Part shown: piece by piece, positions 27,101 to 35,490 of the stretch | Layout: each line of letters starts with the position of its first letter | Position numbering within the stretch: the first letter of the stretch is position 1 | DNA from: Pseudorhodobacter antarcticus | GTDB lineage: Bacteria; Pseudomonadota; Alphaproteobacteria; Rhodobacterales; Rhodobacteraceae | Assembly: GCA_945860375.1 (NCBI GenBank) | Contig: CAMAQR010000017.1 | Coordinates: 5,016 to 69,015 of the forward strand | Direction of reading: 5' to 3' | Length of the DNA: 64,000 nucleotides | The notes under the pieces: model-generated | The model's input: the letters and a program-made list of their open reading frames with translations, nothing else | The model's database searches: none | What the model was told of the DNA's origin: nothing | Position numbers and translations under genes: made by a program

Positions 27101-28326
27101 TGACGGTAGTAGTGCAAAATCTGGAACCAAAAGTGGCCGCGCACAGCTTTCGCCGCCGCGTGTTCTATATCCCCGGATACGACCCGATCCACCCGCGCCG
27201 CTACCGTGAGCTTTACCGAAGTGAGGGGCGGGATCAAGCGAAGATCTCGGGCTATCAGATTGATTTAACGCCGAAAAAGTCCAAAGGTCCTTATGGTTGG
27301 CATGTGAAGGGCCTGATCGATGGCCAACCCTGCGAGACAGATGTCGAGGTGTTGGTGTGGTCGGACATCGTGAAAACCTCGATGGCGCAGGGGATTTTCG
27401 CGACATATTGGCAGTTGGTGGTCACGGCTTGGGCCTACATCGGGTCGGGCGCGTTGTTCCGGCTGATGCGGCTGCGCAAAGGGCCGATGATCGCGGCGCT
27501 TTACCCGGTTTTTGCATTGCTGGCGCAATTATCGGTGGCCGTTCTGGCGGGCTGGGGCGTGGGGCGACTGGGGGCTTTGCTGCATCCGTTGCTGGGCTGG
27601 GTGGCGGGGGTGGCGCTTGCCGTTTTGATCCTGCGGCTGTTCCGGCGCTATGACAACAAACTCTTCGCTTACTACCTGATGCATGATTATGCATATTCTG
27701 CGCAGTCAAAAGGCACGAATCCGCCCGAACTGGAGGTGCGGATGTTCGAATTTGGCAAGGTGATCCGTCAGGCTCTGACTGATAATGTTGATGAAGTGCT
27801 TGTGGTCGGCCATTCCTCCGGGGCGCATCTGGCGGTTTCCATCCTGTCGGACCTGATCCGCACAGGGGTGCCGTCCCCGCACCCGGCGTTGGCGTTTTTG
27901 TCCTTGGGCCAAGTGGTGCCGATGGTGTCCTTCCTGCCCGAGGCCAAACGTTTGCGCGCAGATTTGCATTTTCTGGCGGCCAGTGATGCCTTGACTTGGG
28001 TCGATGTCACCGCCCCCGGCGACGGCTGCGCCTTTGCTTTGTGCGATCCGGTGGCGGTGTCCGGGGTGGCCCCGGAAGGCCAGCTTTGGCCCTTGGTGAT
28101 CTCGGCGGCCTTCACGCAAACGCTATCGCCTGAACGCTGGAAGGAACTGCGCTGGCGCTTTTTCCGGCTGCATTTTCAATATCTTTGCGCCTTTGACCGT
28201 CCCGGCGAATACGACTATTTTCGCATAACTGCTGGGGCGCAGACCCTGGCCACACGATATGCTGGTCGGCCACCATCCAAGAGCCGGATCACCCGTGCCT
28301 TGTCACGCTATAGCAGCATGGCATGA
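27100..28326 (+). CDS. Membrane-associated alpha/beta hydrolase-like protein
   Basis: A 408-residue protein of unknown substrate. An N-terminal strand-rich part (RVFYIPGYDPIHPRRYRELY) resembles the start of an alpha/beta hydrolase. Membrane spans fall around residues 108-125 and 129-178. The second half carries the nucleophile elbow VVGHSSGAHL, with Ser239 the predicted nucleophile. This split layout, a hydrolase core interrupted by a membrane hairpin, is uncommon. The stop overlaps the P450 start by 4 bases, so the pair is almost surely co-translated and may act on the same lipid or fatty acid; that is inference. Confidence 0.65.
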   Translation: MTVVVQNLEPKVAAHSFRRRVFYIPGYDPIHPRRYRELYRSEGRDQAKISGYQIDLTPKKSKGPYGWHVKGLIDGQPCETDVEVLVWSDIVKTSMAQGIFATYWQLVVTAWAYIGSGALFRLMRLRKGPMIAALYPVFALLAQLSVAVLAGWGVGRLGALLHPLLGWVAGVALAVLILRLFRRYDNKLFAYYLMHDYAYSAQSKGTNPPELEVRMFEFGKVIRQALTDNVDEVLVVGHSSGAHLAVSILSDLIRTGVPSPHPALAFLSLGQVVPMVSFLPEAKRLRADLHFLAASDALTWVDVTAPGDGCAFALCDPVAVSGVAPEGQLWPLVISAAFTQTLSPERWKELRWRFFRLHFQYLCAFDRPGEYDYFRITAGAQTLATRYAGRPPSKSRITRALSRYSSMA

Positions 28327-29678
28327 CGCCGCCCAAACCCACTCCGCGCCCGGACAAGGTGTCGCTTTGGCGCTATGTCCGGCTGTTTCGCGCCGATATT
28401 CTGTCAGCCCAACCGGCGCGCCTGTACCGCGCGTGGATGGCCGAGTTCAAAACCCCATTTTTCCGCAGCTATATGTGCAACGATCCGGCTTTGGTGAACC
28501 GGGTTCTGGTCGAACGCCCCGCTGAATTCCCCAAGTCCAACCGTATCCGGGAGGGTCTGAACCCGTTGCTGGGCAACTCGGTTTTTGTGACCAACGGCGA
28601 GGTCTGGAAGCGCCAGCGCCGCATCATTGACCCGGCGTTTGAGGGGGGCCGTTTGCGCGACACCTTCCCCGCGATGCTGGCCGCAGGGCAGGCGGCGGTG
28701 GCGCGGATGCCGCAGGGCGTGGTGGAAGTGGAAGCGGAAATGAGCCACGCAGCGGCGGATGTGATCTTCCGCACGCTGTTTTCCATCCCGATAGAGCATG
28801 AAATCGCCTCGCAGGTCTTTGCCGAATTCCGCACCTATCAGCGCACGCAACCCATTCTGAATATTGCCGCTTTTCTGCCTTTGCCGCGCTGGGTGCCGCG
28901 CTTTCACCGCTCTGCGACCAAACGATCGGCAGCGGTGATCCGCAGTTTGATCCGGCGTTTGACCGAAGGCCGCGCGCTGGAAATCAAGGCTGGTGCGGCA
29001 CCTGATGATCTGGCCACCAAGATCATGACCACCCCCGACCCTTTGACAGGGCACCTGTTTGCAACCGATGAGATGGTCGATCAGGTGGCGATTTTCTTTC
29101 TTGCGGGGCATGAAACCAGCGCCTCGGCTTTGGCCTGGGCATTACTGATGCTGGCAATGTACCCCGATGTGCAGGATCGCGTCGCCGCAGAGGCCGCGAC
29201 TTTGGGCGACTCGCCGAAATTCAGCGCGCTGTCCAAACTGCGTTACACCCGCGATGTGTTCCGCGAGGTGTTGCGGCTTTATCCGCCGGTGCCGATGATG
29301 GTGCGTGAAAACACCTATCCCGAGGATTTGCGCGGTCGCACCGTCGCCCCCGGTGCGCAAATTGTGCTGTCGCCTTGGCACCTGCACCGACATGAACGCA
29401 TCTGGGACCGCCCGGATGAGTTTGACCCAAGCCGTTGGCAAACGGAGGAAAACCGTGCCTGCGCCCGCGATGCCTATATGCCGTTTTCGGCGGGGCCAAG
29501 GGTGTGCACGGGCGCGGGGTTTGCGATGATTGAAGGTGTTTTATTGCTGGCGCTGTTGGCGCGTGCGTTCCGGTTTGAACGGGTGGCGGGGCGCGATCCT
29601 GTGCCAGTGGCGCATCTGACCGTGCGGGCGCGGGATGGTATCTGGTTAAACGCTACCCGGCGGGATACCCGAAACTAG
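28323..29678 (+). CDS. Cytochrome P450
   Basis: A 451-residue haem-thiolate monooxygenase. The I-helix motif AGHETSAS lies at 261-268, the ExxR motif in FREVLRLYP, and the haem loop FSAGPRVCTGAG with cysteine 395 as the axial ligand. The overall pattern, including the PFSAGPR loop and FDPSRW before it, is nearer to bacterial fatty-acid or terpenoid P450s than to camphor P450. The ATGA overlap with the upstream hydrolase gene suggests one substrate pathway. No ferredoxin or reductase gene lies nearby, so electrons must come from partners encoded elsewhere. Confidence 0.92.
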   Translation: MTPPKPTPRPDKVSLWRYVRLFRADILSAQPARLYRAWMAEFKTPFFRSYMCNDPALVNRVLVERPAEFPKSNRIREGLNPLLGNSVFVTNGEVWKRQRRIIDPAFEGGRLRDTFPAMLAAGQAAVARMPQGVVEVEAEMSHAAADVIFRTLFSIPIEHEIASQVFAEFRTYQRTQPILNIAAFLPLPRWVPRFHRSATKRSAAVIRSLIRRLTEGRALEIKAGAAPDDLATKIMTTPDPLTGHLFATDEMVDQVAIFFLAGHETSASALAWALLMLAMYPDVQDRVAAEAATLGDSPKFSALSKLRYTRDVFREVLRLYPPVPMMVRENTYPEDLRGRTVAPGAQIVLSPWHLHRHERIWDRPDEFDPSRWQTEENRACARDAYMPFSAGPRVCTGAGFAMIEGVLLLALLARAFRFERVAGRDPVPVAHLTVRARDGIWLNATRRDTRN

Positions 29679-29890
29679 CGCGCTTTCAATGCCGCAAAGA
29701 CATGCACCCGGATGGCTGACGCCAGCCCGACATCCCCGCGCGTCGCGTCGATTTCGGCGGCCAAGGCGTTCAGGGTCAGTCCCCGCGCCAAGGCCACCTC
29801 ACGGAACGCGTCCCAGAATGCCGCTTCCAGTGACACCGACGTCCGATGCCCCTTTAATGTGACCGAGTGCTTGACGGGACGGCCGCTCAT
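29675..29890 (-). CDS. Ribbon-helix-helix domain protein
   Basis: A 71-residue protein with an N-terminal strand VKHSVTLKGHRTSVSLE and two helices (AAFWDAFREVALARG, TLNALAAEI), the layout of ribbon-helix-helix DNA-binding proteins (RHH_4 type). It overlaps the upstream DUF4169 gene by 4 bases and shares 4 bases at its end with the converging P450 gene. It is the last gene of the fumC operon. A regulatory role is likely, but the target is unknown. Confidence 0.85.
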   Translation of the reverse strand: MSGRPVKHSVTLKGHRTSVSLEAAFWDAFREVALARGLTLNALAAEIDATRGDVGLASAIRVHVFAALKAR

Positions 29891-30060
29891 TCGCGTTTGG
29901 CCCCGTCCAGATCGCGCTTTGCTTTGTCGGCCCGCGCCTGTTCCAGCGCGCGCCCGGCCTTGGTGCGGCCAAACTTGACCGCATTTTCGTCAGCCTGTTG
30001 TCGGACGGCCTGTTTGGCCGCCGCCTTGCGCACCCGCGCCAGATTGACGATGTCGGCCAT
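29887..30060 (-). CDS. DUF4169 family small basic protein
   Basis: A 57-residue frame from ATG 30060 to TGA 29887, starting [17 protein letters not shown] and ending in ARADKAKRDLDGAKRE. It matches the small, lysine/arginine-rich DUF4169 family common in Rhodobacterales. Its start codon shares one base with the fumC stop (TGATG), and its stop overlaps the RHH gene by 4 bases, so all three are coupled. Function is unknown; the amphipathic basic helix suggests nucleic acid or membrane binding. Confidence 0.85.
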   Translation of the reverse strand: MADIVNLARVRKAAAKQAVRQQADENAVKFGRTKAGRALEQARADKAKRDLDGAKRE

Positions 30061-31454
30061 CAGCCTTTGGGGCCGATCATATCCTCGGGCCGCACCACGC
30101 GGTCAAAGGTTTCGCCGTCCACATAGCCCAAAGCAATCGCCTCTTCGCGCAACGTCGTGCCATTCTTATGCGCGGTCTTGGCGACTTTGGTCGCGGCGTC
30201 ATAGCCGATGGTGGGGGCCAAAGCCGTTACCAGCATCAGGCTTTCCTGCATCAGCTTTTCGATCCGCACCACATTGGCGGTGGTGCCGACCACCATGTTG
30301 TCAGTGAACGACCCCGCCGCATCACCCAAAAGCTGCATGGATTGCAACACGTTATAAGACATCATCGGGTTGTAGACGTTCAACTCGAAATGGCCCTGCG
30401 AACCGGCAAAGCCCACCGCCGCGTCGTTGCCCATCACTTGGGCACAAACCATGGTCAGCGCCTCGGCCTGGGTTGGGTTGACCTTGCCCGGCATGATCGA
30501 CGAGCCCGGTTCATTTTCCGGCAGGCTCAATTCGCCCAGACCCGAACGCGGGCCGGACCCTAGCAAGCGCATGTCATTGGCGATTTTAAACAGACTGGCA
30601 GCGACGGTTTTCAGCGCCCCCGAAAACATTACCATGGCGTCATGCGCGGCCAAAGCCTCGAACTTGTTCGGGGCGGTCACGAAGGGCAGGTCGGTGATTG
30701 CGGCAATCTTCGCGGCCACCCGCACATCCCAGCCGACGCGCGTGTTCAGACCGGTGCCAACAGCGGTGCCGCCTTGCGCCAGTTCGTAGATATCAGGCAG
30801 GCACATCTTGACCCGCGCGATGCCCTTGGCGACCTGTGCTGCATAGCCGGAAAACTCCTGCCCAAGGGTCAGTGGCGTTGCATCTTGGGTATGGGTGCGG
30901 CCTATCTTGATGATATCCTTGAACTCTTCGACCTTGACCAACAGCGCAGCGTGCAGCTTTTCCAGCCCCGGCAGCAGCACATCGCGGGCCATCATGCCAA
31001 TGGCCACATGCATCGCGGTCGGGAAGGTGTCATTCGACGACTGGCCCATGTTGACGTGATCGTTCGGATGCACAGGCTTTTTGCTGGCCATTACCCCGCC
31101 CATCATCTCAATCGCGCGGTTCGAGATCACCTCGTTGGCATTCATGTTCGATTGCGTGCCCGAACCGGTTTGCCAGACCACCAGCGGAAAGTTGTCGTCA
31201 AATTTGCCGTCAATCACTTCGCTGGCTGCCGCTGCAATTACGTTGCCCAACTCGACCGAGATATCGCCCTGATCCATGTTCACCAGCGCGCAGGCCTTCT
31301 TGATCACACCCAAGGCGCGGACAATGGCGATGGGCTGACGCTCCCACCCGATGGGGAAGTTCTGGATCGAACGTTGCGTTTGTGCGCCCCAATATTTGTC
31401 GGCGGGAACCTCAAGCGGGCCAAAGCTGTCGGTTTCGGTGCGGGTGGCGGACAT
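30060..31454 (-). CDS. fumC: Class II fumarate hydratase
   Basis: FumC is the iron-free fumarase of the TCA cycle. From ATG 31454, with AGGAGG six bases upstream, the protein has 464 residues. Family motifs are [36 protein letters not shown] residues in the centre, and the class II signature [14 protein letters not shown] longer frame from 31511 lacks a ribosome site. Two small genes follow without a gap, forming a fumC-DUF4169-RHH operon. Confidence 0.97.
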   Translation of the reverse strand: MSATRTETDSFGPLEVPADKYWGAQTQRSIQNFPIGWERQPIAIVRALGVIKKACALVNMDQGDISVELGNVIAAAASEVIDGKFDDNFPLVVWQTGSGTQSNMNANEVISNRAIEMMGGVMASKKPVHPNDHVNMGQSSNDTFPTAMHVAIGMMARDVLLPGLEKLHAALLVKVEEFKDIIKIGRTHTQDATPLTLGQEFSGYAAQVAKGIARVKMCLPDIYELAQGGTAVGTGLNTRVGWDVRVAAKIAAITDLPFVTAPNKFEALAAHDAMVMFSGALKTVAASLFKIANDMRLLGSGPRSGLGELSLPENEPGSSIMPGKVNPTQAEALTMVCAQVMGNDAAVGFAGSQGHFELNVYNPMMSYNVLQSMQLLGDAAGSFTDNMVVGTTANVVRIEKLMQESLMLVTALAPTIGYDAATKVAKTAHKNGTTLREEAIALGYVDGETFDRVVRPEDMIGPKG

Positions 31455-31512
31455 GGCAAGCCTCCTGAAGGGTTTGGACCGCGTCTTACGTTGAAAGCCT
31501 TGAGAACTCAAT

Positions 31513-31539
31513 CAGTATACAGTTGCATACCGTAAACTG
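31513..31539. promoter_or_regulatory. Interrupted dyad in the fumC promoter region
   Basis: CAGTATAC (31513-31520) and GTAAACTG (31532-31539) are inverted repeats matching at 7 of 8 positions with 11 bases between. The dyad includes a TATACT (31519-31514, leftward) that could serve as the fumC -10 box. It is a candidate operator. Confidence 0.35.
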
Positions 31540-31542
31540 CGA

Positions 31543-32100
31543 CTAAGAAGCGCGGCGGAAACGGAACACCCGGGCGGGCGGCAGATTGGCCCAGATTTTT
31601 GGGCCTTGGCTGACAGTCAAACCCATACGCGCCATTTGTTCGGGCGAAAGCGGCGGTTTAGGGCCATAGGTGAACTGCACATAAACGCCGTCCGGGGCCA
31701 GAATATCAAAGGCCGCCTGCACAATGGATTCGCGCAAGGCGGGCGGCATCGACAGCAGGGGCAGGCCGGAAACCACCGCACCAGCGCCGGGGGCCACATG
31801 CTGCGCCGCCGTTTGCGCGCCGTCGTGGTGGATGGTGACATTGGGGTAACGCAGATGCAGATGCGCCACAAATTCTGCCCCCATTTCAAACAGGGTCAGG
31901 TCTTTTTGTGCGACGCCTGCCGCCAGAATGCCCTCGGTCAGCCGCCCGGTGCCGGGGCCAAATTCCACCACGCGCCCTGTGTGCGGCCCCAGGCCTTGCG
32001 CCATCGCCCGCGCCAGCCAGCGGGAAGATGGAGCGATTGCAGATACTTGCTTGGGCTGCGTCAGCAATTGACGCAGGAACAGCCGTGCCTCATGGGCCAT
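31543..32100 (-). CDS. PmtA-like phospholipid N-methyltransferase
   Basis: A 185-residue SAM-dependent methyltransferase. The N-terminal segment ARLFLRQLLTQPKQVSAI and PSSRWLARAM, followed by motif I VVEFGPGTGRLTEGIL, resembles the Sinorhizobium-type phosphatidylethanolamine N-methyltransferase. That enzyme makes phosphatidylcholine at the membrane. The alternative is a different small methyltransferase of the KsgA-like superfamily. It is leftward, 27 bases beyond the sspB stop and upstream of fumC. It is not the ubiE-like PmtA known from Rhodobacter sphaeroides. Confidence 0.62.
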   Translation of the reverse strand: MAHEARLFLRQLLTQPKQVSAIAPSSRWLARAMAQGLGPHTGRVVEFGPGTGRLTEGILAAGVAQKDLTLFEMGAEFVAHLHLRYPNVTIHHDGAQTAAQHVAPGAGAVVSGLPLLSMPPALRESIVQAAFDILAPDGVYVQFTYGPKPPLSPEQMARMGLTVSQGPKIWANLPPARVFRFRRAS

Positions 32101-32127
32101 GACAGCCTCCTGTTTTGGGGGCAGGTG

Positions 32128-32589
32128 TTACTGCTTGCGGAACTTATCAAGACGCAGGATTTGCGCTTCGCCCTGCGGTGGCGTCGGGTCATCTTCGGGG
32201 CCGCCATCTTCGTCGTCTTCCTCCTCGTCATCCGTTTCATGGGTTTCGAACCGCAGTCCAAATTCCACCGACGGATCAACAAAGGTGCGCACGGCATCGA
32301 AGGGGATAACCAAAGGCTCCGGCTGGTTGCCAAAGTTCAGAACGATGGAAAAGCCATCATCGGTGACTTCCAGCGCGTCGAACCAATGCTGGATCACCAG
32401 AGTCATTTCGCCCGGATAACGCGAGCGCAGCCAGTCGGCCATCTGCACGCCTTCGATCTGGGTGTCGAAGGTGATGAAAAAATGGTGTGCGCCCGGCAGG
32501 CCGTTGACTGCGACATCCTTAAGAACGGTTTGAATGAGGCCCCGCATCGCGCGGTGCATCAGGTTGCCGTAATCAATGGATTTCGTCAT
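32128..32589 (-). CDS. sspB: SspB-family ClpXP adaptor
   Basis: A 153-residue SspB (alphaproteobacterial type), which delivers ssrA-tagged proteins to ClpXP. The structured part (IDYGNLMHRAMRGLIQTVL and HHFFITFDTQIEGVQM) is followed by a very acidic linker and a C-terminal basic ClpX-binding tail, ILRLDKFRKQ. The start at ATG 32589 follows AAGGAC. The tmRNA that makes ssrA tags is encoded 2.5 kb away in this same window. Confidence 0.92.
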   Translation of the reverse strand: MTKSIDYGNLMHRAMRGLIQTVLKDVAVNGLPGAHHFFITFDTQIEGVQMADWLRSRYPGEMTLVIQHWFDALEVTDDGFSIVLNFGNQPEPLVIPFDAVRTFVDPSVEFGLRFETHETDDEEEDDEDGGPEDDPTPPQGEAQILRLDKFRKQ

Positions 32590-32652
32590 GGACCGTCCTT
32601 TCGTCAATTCCGCCACCATAAGGGATTCGCCCTTGATTGGAAGGGGGAGACG

Positions 32653-33900
32653 TCAGAATGCTGCAACTGCAGCAGAAACCCCCGCGCAGATCGCCAAAAC
32701 CCATGGCAGCGGCCAATGGCGTTTGAGCAGCAAGACGGCGGCCAGAACAGCAAGGGTGGTGGCGAAGAGTCTCAGGGACGCGGGGTCGGGCGTCAGCAGG
32801 TGCAGCGGGCCATAGGTGGTGGTTGTCACCTGCGCAAACAGCACATGTGCTGCAAACCACAGGGACAGGTTGGCGATCACCCCGACGACAGCAGCGGTGA
32901 TGGCGGCCAAGGCCCCTGCCAGACGCGGCGCGGCGGTCAGGCGTTCGATCCAAGGTGCGCCCGCGAAAACCCAAAGAAAACAGGGGGCGAAGGTCATCCA
33001 GAGGGTGATCGCGGCCCCCGCAAGCCCCATCCAGACACCACCCGCCTTGAAGGCCGCCATATAGCCCACAAATTCAGTCACAAGGATCAGAGGGCCGGGC
33101 GTTGTTTCGGCCAATCCCAGCCCATCCATCATTTGTGGCAGGGTAAGCCATTGTTTTTGATGCACCACCTCTTGCGCCATCCATGTCAGCACAGCGTAAG
33201 CGCCGCCAAAGGTCAGCAGGGCGAGTTTGGAAAAGAACAGCGCCAATTCGGCCAGAATGCCGGGGGTCAGCACTTGCAGCGCGGCCAAGGGCAGCAGCCA
33301 CAGCGCGCCCCAGATCGCAATCGCCCGCCCGGATTGCCGCCAAGGTGCGGCGGCGGTGCTGGGGATGGTGGGGCCTTTGGAGGTGACCAAGCCACAAATC
33401 CCGGCGGCAAGAATGATCAGCGGGAAAGGCAGGGCCAGAAAAAACAGCGCCGCAAAGGCACTGAGCGCGATGACCCGGTGCAGGCGGGTTTTCAGCGCGC
33501 GCTTGGACACCCGCAGCAGCGCCTCTATCACCACGGCCAGAACGGCGGCCTGTACGCCTGTGAACATCGCGGCGACCAGCGGCAATTGGCCCCATGTGGC
33601 GTAGATCATCGACAGAACCAGAACCACAATGGCGCCGGGCAGCACGAACAGCCCGCCCGCGATCAGCCCGCCGCGTGTGCCATGGGTGCGCCAGCCGATC
33701 CATGTGGCCAGTTGCATCGCCTCGGGACCGGGCAGCAACATGCAAAACGACAGGGCGGACAGATAGTCTTTCTCACCAACCCATTGCCGTTCATCAACAA
33801 TCTCACGGTGCATCAGCGCGATTTGTGCGGCCGGACCGCCGAAAGACAACAGGCCGATGCGGGCGGAAACGCGGGTCAGTTCGGGCAGGGTGGGGGTCAT
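32653..33900 (-). CDS. chrA: Chromate efflux transporter ChrA
   Basis: A 415-residue CHR-family membrane transporter with two homologous halves. The first begins with SFGGPAAQIALMHREIVDE and the second with TFGGAYAVLTWMAQEVVHQ; both show the FGG...P/A pattern and the LPGPEA or TTPGPL element. It exports chromate, or possibly sulfate-like oxyanions. The start at ATG 33900 overlaps the chrB stop by 4 bases. Ten or more membrane spans are visible. Confidence 0.93.
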   Translation of the reverse strand: MTPTLPELTRVSARIGLLSFGGPAAQIALMHREIVDERQWVGEKDYLSALSFCMLLPGPEAMQLATWIGWRTHGTRGGLIAGGLFVLPGAIVVLVLSMIYATWGQLPLVAAMFTGVQAAVLAVVIEALLRVSKRALKTRLHRVIALSAFAALFFLALPFPLIILAAGICGLVTSKGPTIPSTAAAPWRQSGRAIAIWGALWLLPLAALQVLTPGILAELALFFSKLALLTFGGAYAVLTWMAQEVVHQKQWLTLPQMMDGLGLAETTPGPLILVTEFVGYMAAFKAGGVWMGLAGAAITLWMTFAPCFLWVFAGAPWIERLTAAPRLAGALAAITAAVVGVIANLSLWFAAHVLFAQVTTTTYGPLHLLTPDPASLRLFATTLAVLAAVLLLKRHWPLPWVLAICAGVSAAVAAF

Positions 33901-34697
33901 TGCGCGCGCCCTGCAGGCCAATCGTGGCCTTCGTCATGGCCATCACGCGCCCAACGATAGAGGGCGTCGTAAAGGGTCAATCCGGCCTGCAACTGCTCCA
34001 GATCGTCGCGGTACTGCCGTGACAGGCCGACGGAAATGGCAAGCAAACCAGCGGCTTGCGGGGAAAGGTCATGGCGGTCGGTGTCGGCGGCACGCACGAC
34101 CAGCGCAAGGCGGTTCAGGGCAGGCGAGGCCAGCCCAAAGTCGGCGATCATGGCGTCAAAAGTGCACCCGTCGCCGCGATGGCTGAAGGCAACACCTTCG
34201 ATGTCAAAGGGGGTGGCATTGAAGCGTTCCGCGACCGCTGACACCTCGGTTGGGGCCACGAAGAGGAAGCGCGCGGTTGGGTCGACAAAGCGGCGGATCA
34301 GCCACGGGCAGGCGATACGGTCGATCTTGGGACGGTGGCGCGTCACCCAAAGGTTGGGGGCGGGCAGGGCCGCGATTGGCACCATCGGCAGGCAGGACGC
34401 TGCCCAAGCCATTGATCCACCTTCCAAAACCTGTGCATCAATGCCTTGGGTGCGCAGCAGGGCGGCGACCCCTTCGGACAGTTTGCGGCCCTTTTGGCAG
34501 ACCACGACCACCCGCTGACCGATCAGGCGGGCGGGCGCGGTGGTGAACTGGTCATGCGGCAGAGCAAAGCTGCCGGGGATCAGGCGGGGATCGGCGGCAA
34601 GGTCTGCGGGGAGGCGCACATCGACAATGGCTGGCGCATCGGGCAGGCCGATCAGGCGCAGCAATTGGGCGGGGGTGATCTGATTTGGCTGGGGCAT
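33897..34697 (-). CDS. chrB: Chromate resistance protein ChrB with N-terminal rhodanese domain
   Basis: A 266-residue fusion. Residues 1-105 form a rhodanese domain with Cys67 in VVVVCQKGRKLSEG. Residues 125-266 form the ChrB C-terminal domain (RPKIDRIACPWLIRRF, FSHRGDGCTFDAMI). ChrB proteins act as chromate sensors or accessory factors for ChrA. I place the start at ATG 34697; an in-frame start at 34799 would add a non-conserved basic stretch. The ATGA overlap with chrA shows coupled translation. Confidence 0.85.
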   Translation of the reverse strand: MPQPNQITPAQLLRLIGLPDAPAIVDVRLPADLAADPRLIPGSFALPHDQFTTAPARLIGQRVVVVCQKGRKLSEGVAALLRTQGIDAQVLEGGSMAWAASCLPMVPIAALPAPNLWVTRHRPKIDRIACPWLIRRFVDPTARFLFVAPTEVSAVAERFNATPFDIEGVAFSHRGDGCTFDAMIADFGLASPALNRLALVVRAADTDRHDLSPQAAGLLAISVGLSRQYRDDLEQLQAGLTLYDALYRWARDGHDEGHDWPAGRAQ

Positions 34698-34838
34698 CTG
34701 CGTTCTTTCAGGGCGGGGAAAGCGACGCTTGGGCCAAAGCCTCACGGGGTGTTCGCGGACCCCGTAACGTTTGGTAGGCAATTTGAAAACGCGGGTCAAG
34801 GCCCTGTGTATGCTGCGGGTTTTGGACCGAAAGGGGAT

Positions 34839-34934
34839 TAAGTGCCGGATTCTGTTGCCAGGTTCCGAAGCTGTTCACTTTGCCGGAACCATCAGACTTT
34901 GGGTGTAAGTGCCGGATTCTGTTGCCAGGTTCCG
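34839..34934 (-). repeat. Duplicated 29-base hairpin sequence at the tmRNA 3' end
   Basis: Identical 29-base copies lie at 34839-34867 and 34906-34934 (plus strand beginning TAAGTGCCGGATTCTG). Leftward, the copy nearer the tmRNA folds as GCCGGA/TCCGGC with an inner CTG-GCAA-CAG tetraloop hairpin. The other copy has a weaker outer stem. The near copy lies inside or at the end of the coding RNA; the far copy lies just beyond it. Confidence 0.7.
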
Positions 34935-35225
34935 GCGGACCCCGCCTTACGCGGCTAAGCGCAAGGACTTAGTTTCGGCGACTCGAACTGCTTACGCAGC
35001 CAAAGCCATTGCCGGAGCACGGTTGTCATTTGCAACTGTACATTTGGACCGATAACGGTGGTACCTCACCGAGCAAAAGCTGGCCCCTTTAGACGTTCGT
35101 CGATCCTATTTCGACCCCACACGCCCCAAATGAAAGGGTGAATTGGTGGAGTCGCCGGGTACCGCCCCCGGGTCCGAGCCGTTTATTATGAGTGCGTTTA
35201 TCACCATAGTCTGAGTTGCCCCAGA
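34885..35225 (-). ncRNA. ssrA: Circularly permuted two-piece tmRNA
   Basis: Leftward, the order is acceptor piece, 25-base spacer, coding piece. The acceptor ends in CTCCACCA (CCA at 35146-35144), preceded by the T arm CCGGG-GGCGGTA-CCCGG. The coding piece begins GGGGTCG (35118-35112), which pairs with CGACTCC of the acceptor as a 7-bp stem, followed by the tmRNA signature GGATCGACG. The tag frame at 35033-34992 reads ANDNRAPAMALAA then TAA. AGTCTGA on the 3' side of the coding piece can pair with TCAGACT at the 5' end of the acceptor. The outer ends are estimates. tmRNA rescues stalled ribosomes; the tag is read by ClpXP with SspB. Confidence 0.92.
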
Positions 35226-35232
35226 CACATCA

Positions 35233-35261
35233 AACATAGGCGCGGGCGTGGGCTTGCGCAA
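35233..35261 (-). promoter_or_regulatory. Candidate sigma-70 promoter of the tmRNA
   Basis: Leftward, TTGCGC (35261-35256), 17 bases, then TATGTT (35238-35233). A start about 8 bases later would fall at the beginning of the acceptor piece. Confidence 0.55.
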
Positions 35262-35490
35262 GGGTGGGCGCGTAAATCGTGCAAGCCTTTGGGGGCGCTG
35301 CGTTAAAATCCTTAATCTGGCGAAAATTGCCGCTGTTTTGCGTGGTTTTGCCGTCGTTTTTGCGTCCGTTCCCTGTCCGGACGCGCGCCGGAGAGGAATG
35401 ACGTTAACCATGGTCCGAGAATCAACCGGTGTCATGGGAAAGCGCCCAAAGGTTTCCCCTTGGGCGCTTGGCTGCCGTGTCAGAACCAGA

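Larger units (their letters stand above)
34698..35490. other. Gene-free interval holding the tmRNA
   Basis: Between chrB and the PotD-like gene there is no credible protein gene. The interval contains the permuted tmRNA with its promoter and a duplicated 29-base hairpin sequence at 34839-34867 and 34906-34934. About 230 bases upstream of the tmRNA promoter hold nothing that I recognise. Confidence 0.7.

Noticed and set aside
31606..33960. 784-residue rightward open frame
   Set aside because: It crosses pmtA-like, sspB and chrA antisense; Gln/His/Gly-rich with no domain.
34839..34934. Part of RNase P RNA
   Set aside because: The AGAATCCGGC segment is reminiscent of RNase P ends, but the tag frame, CCA end and acceptor pairing nearby identify the locus as tmRNA.
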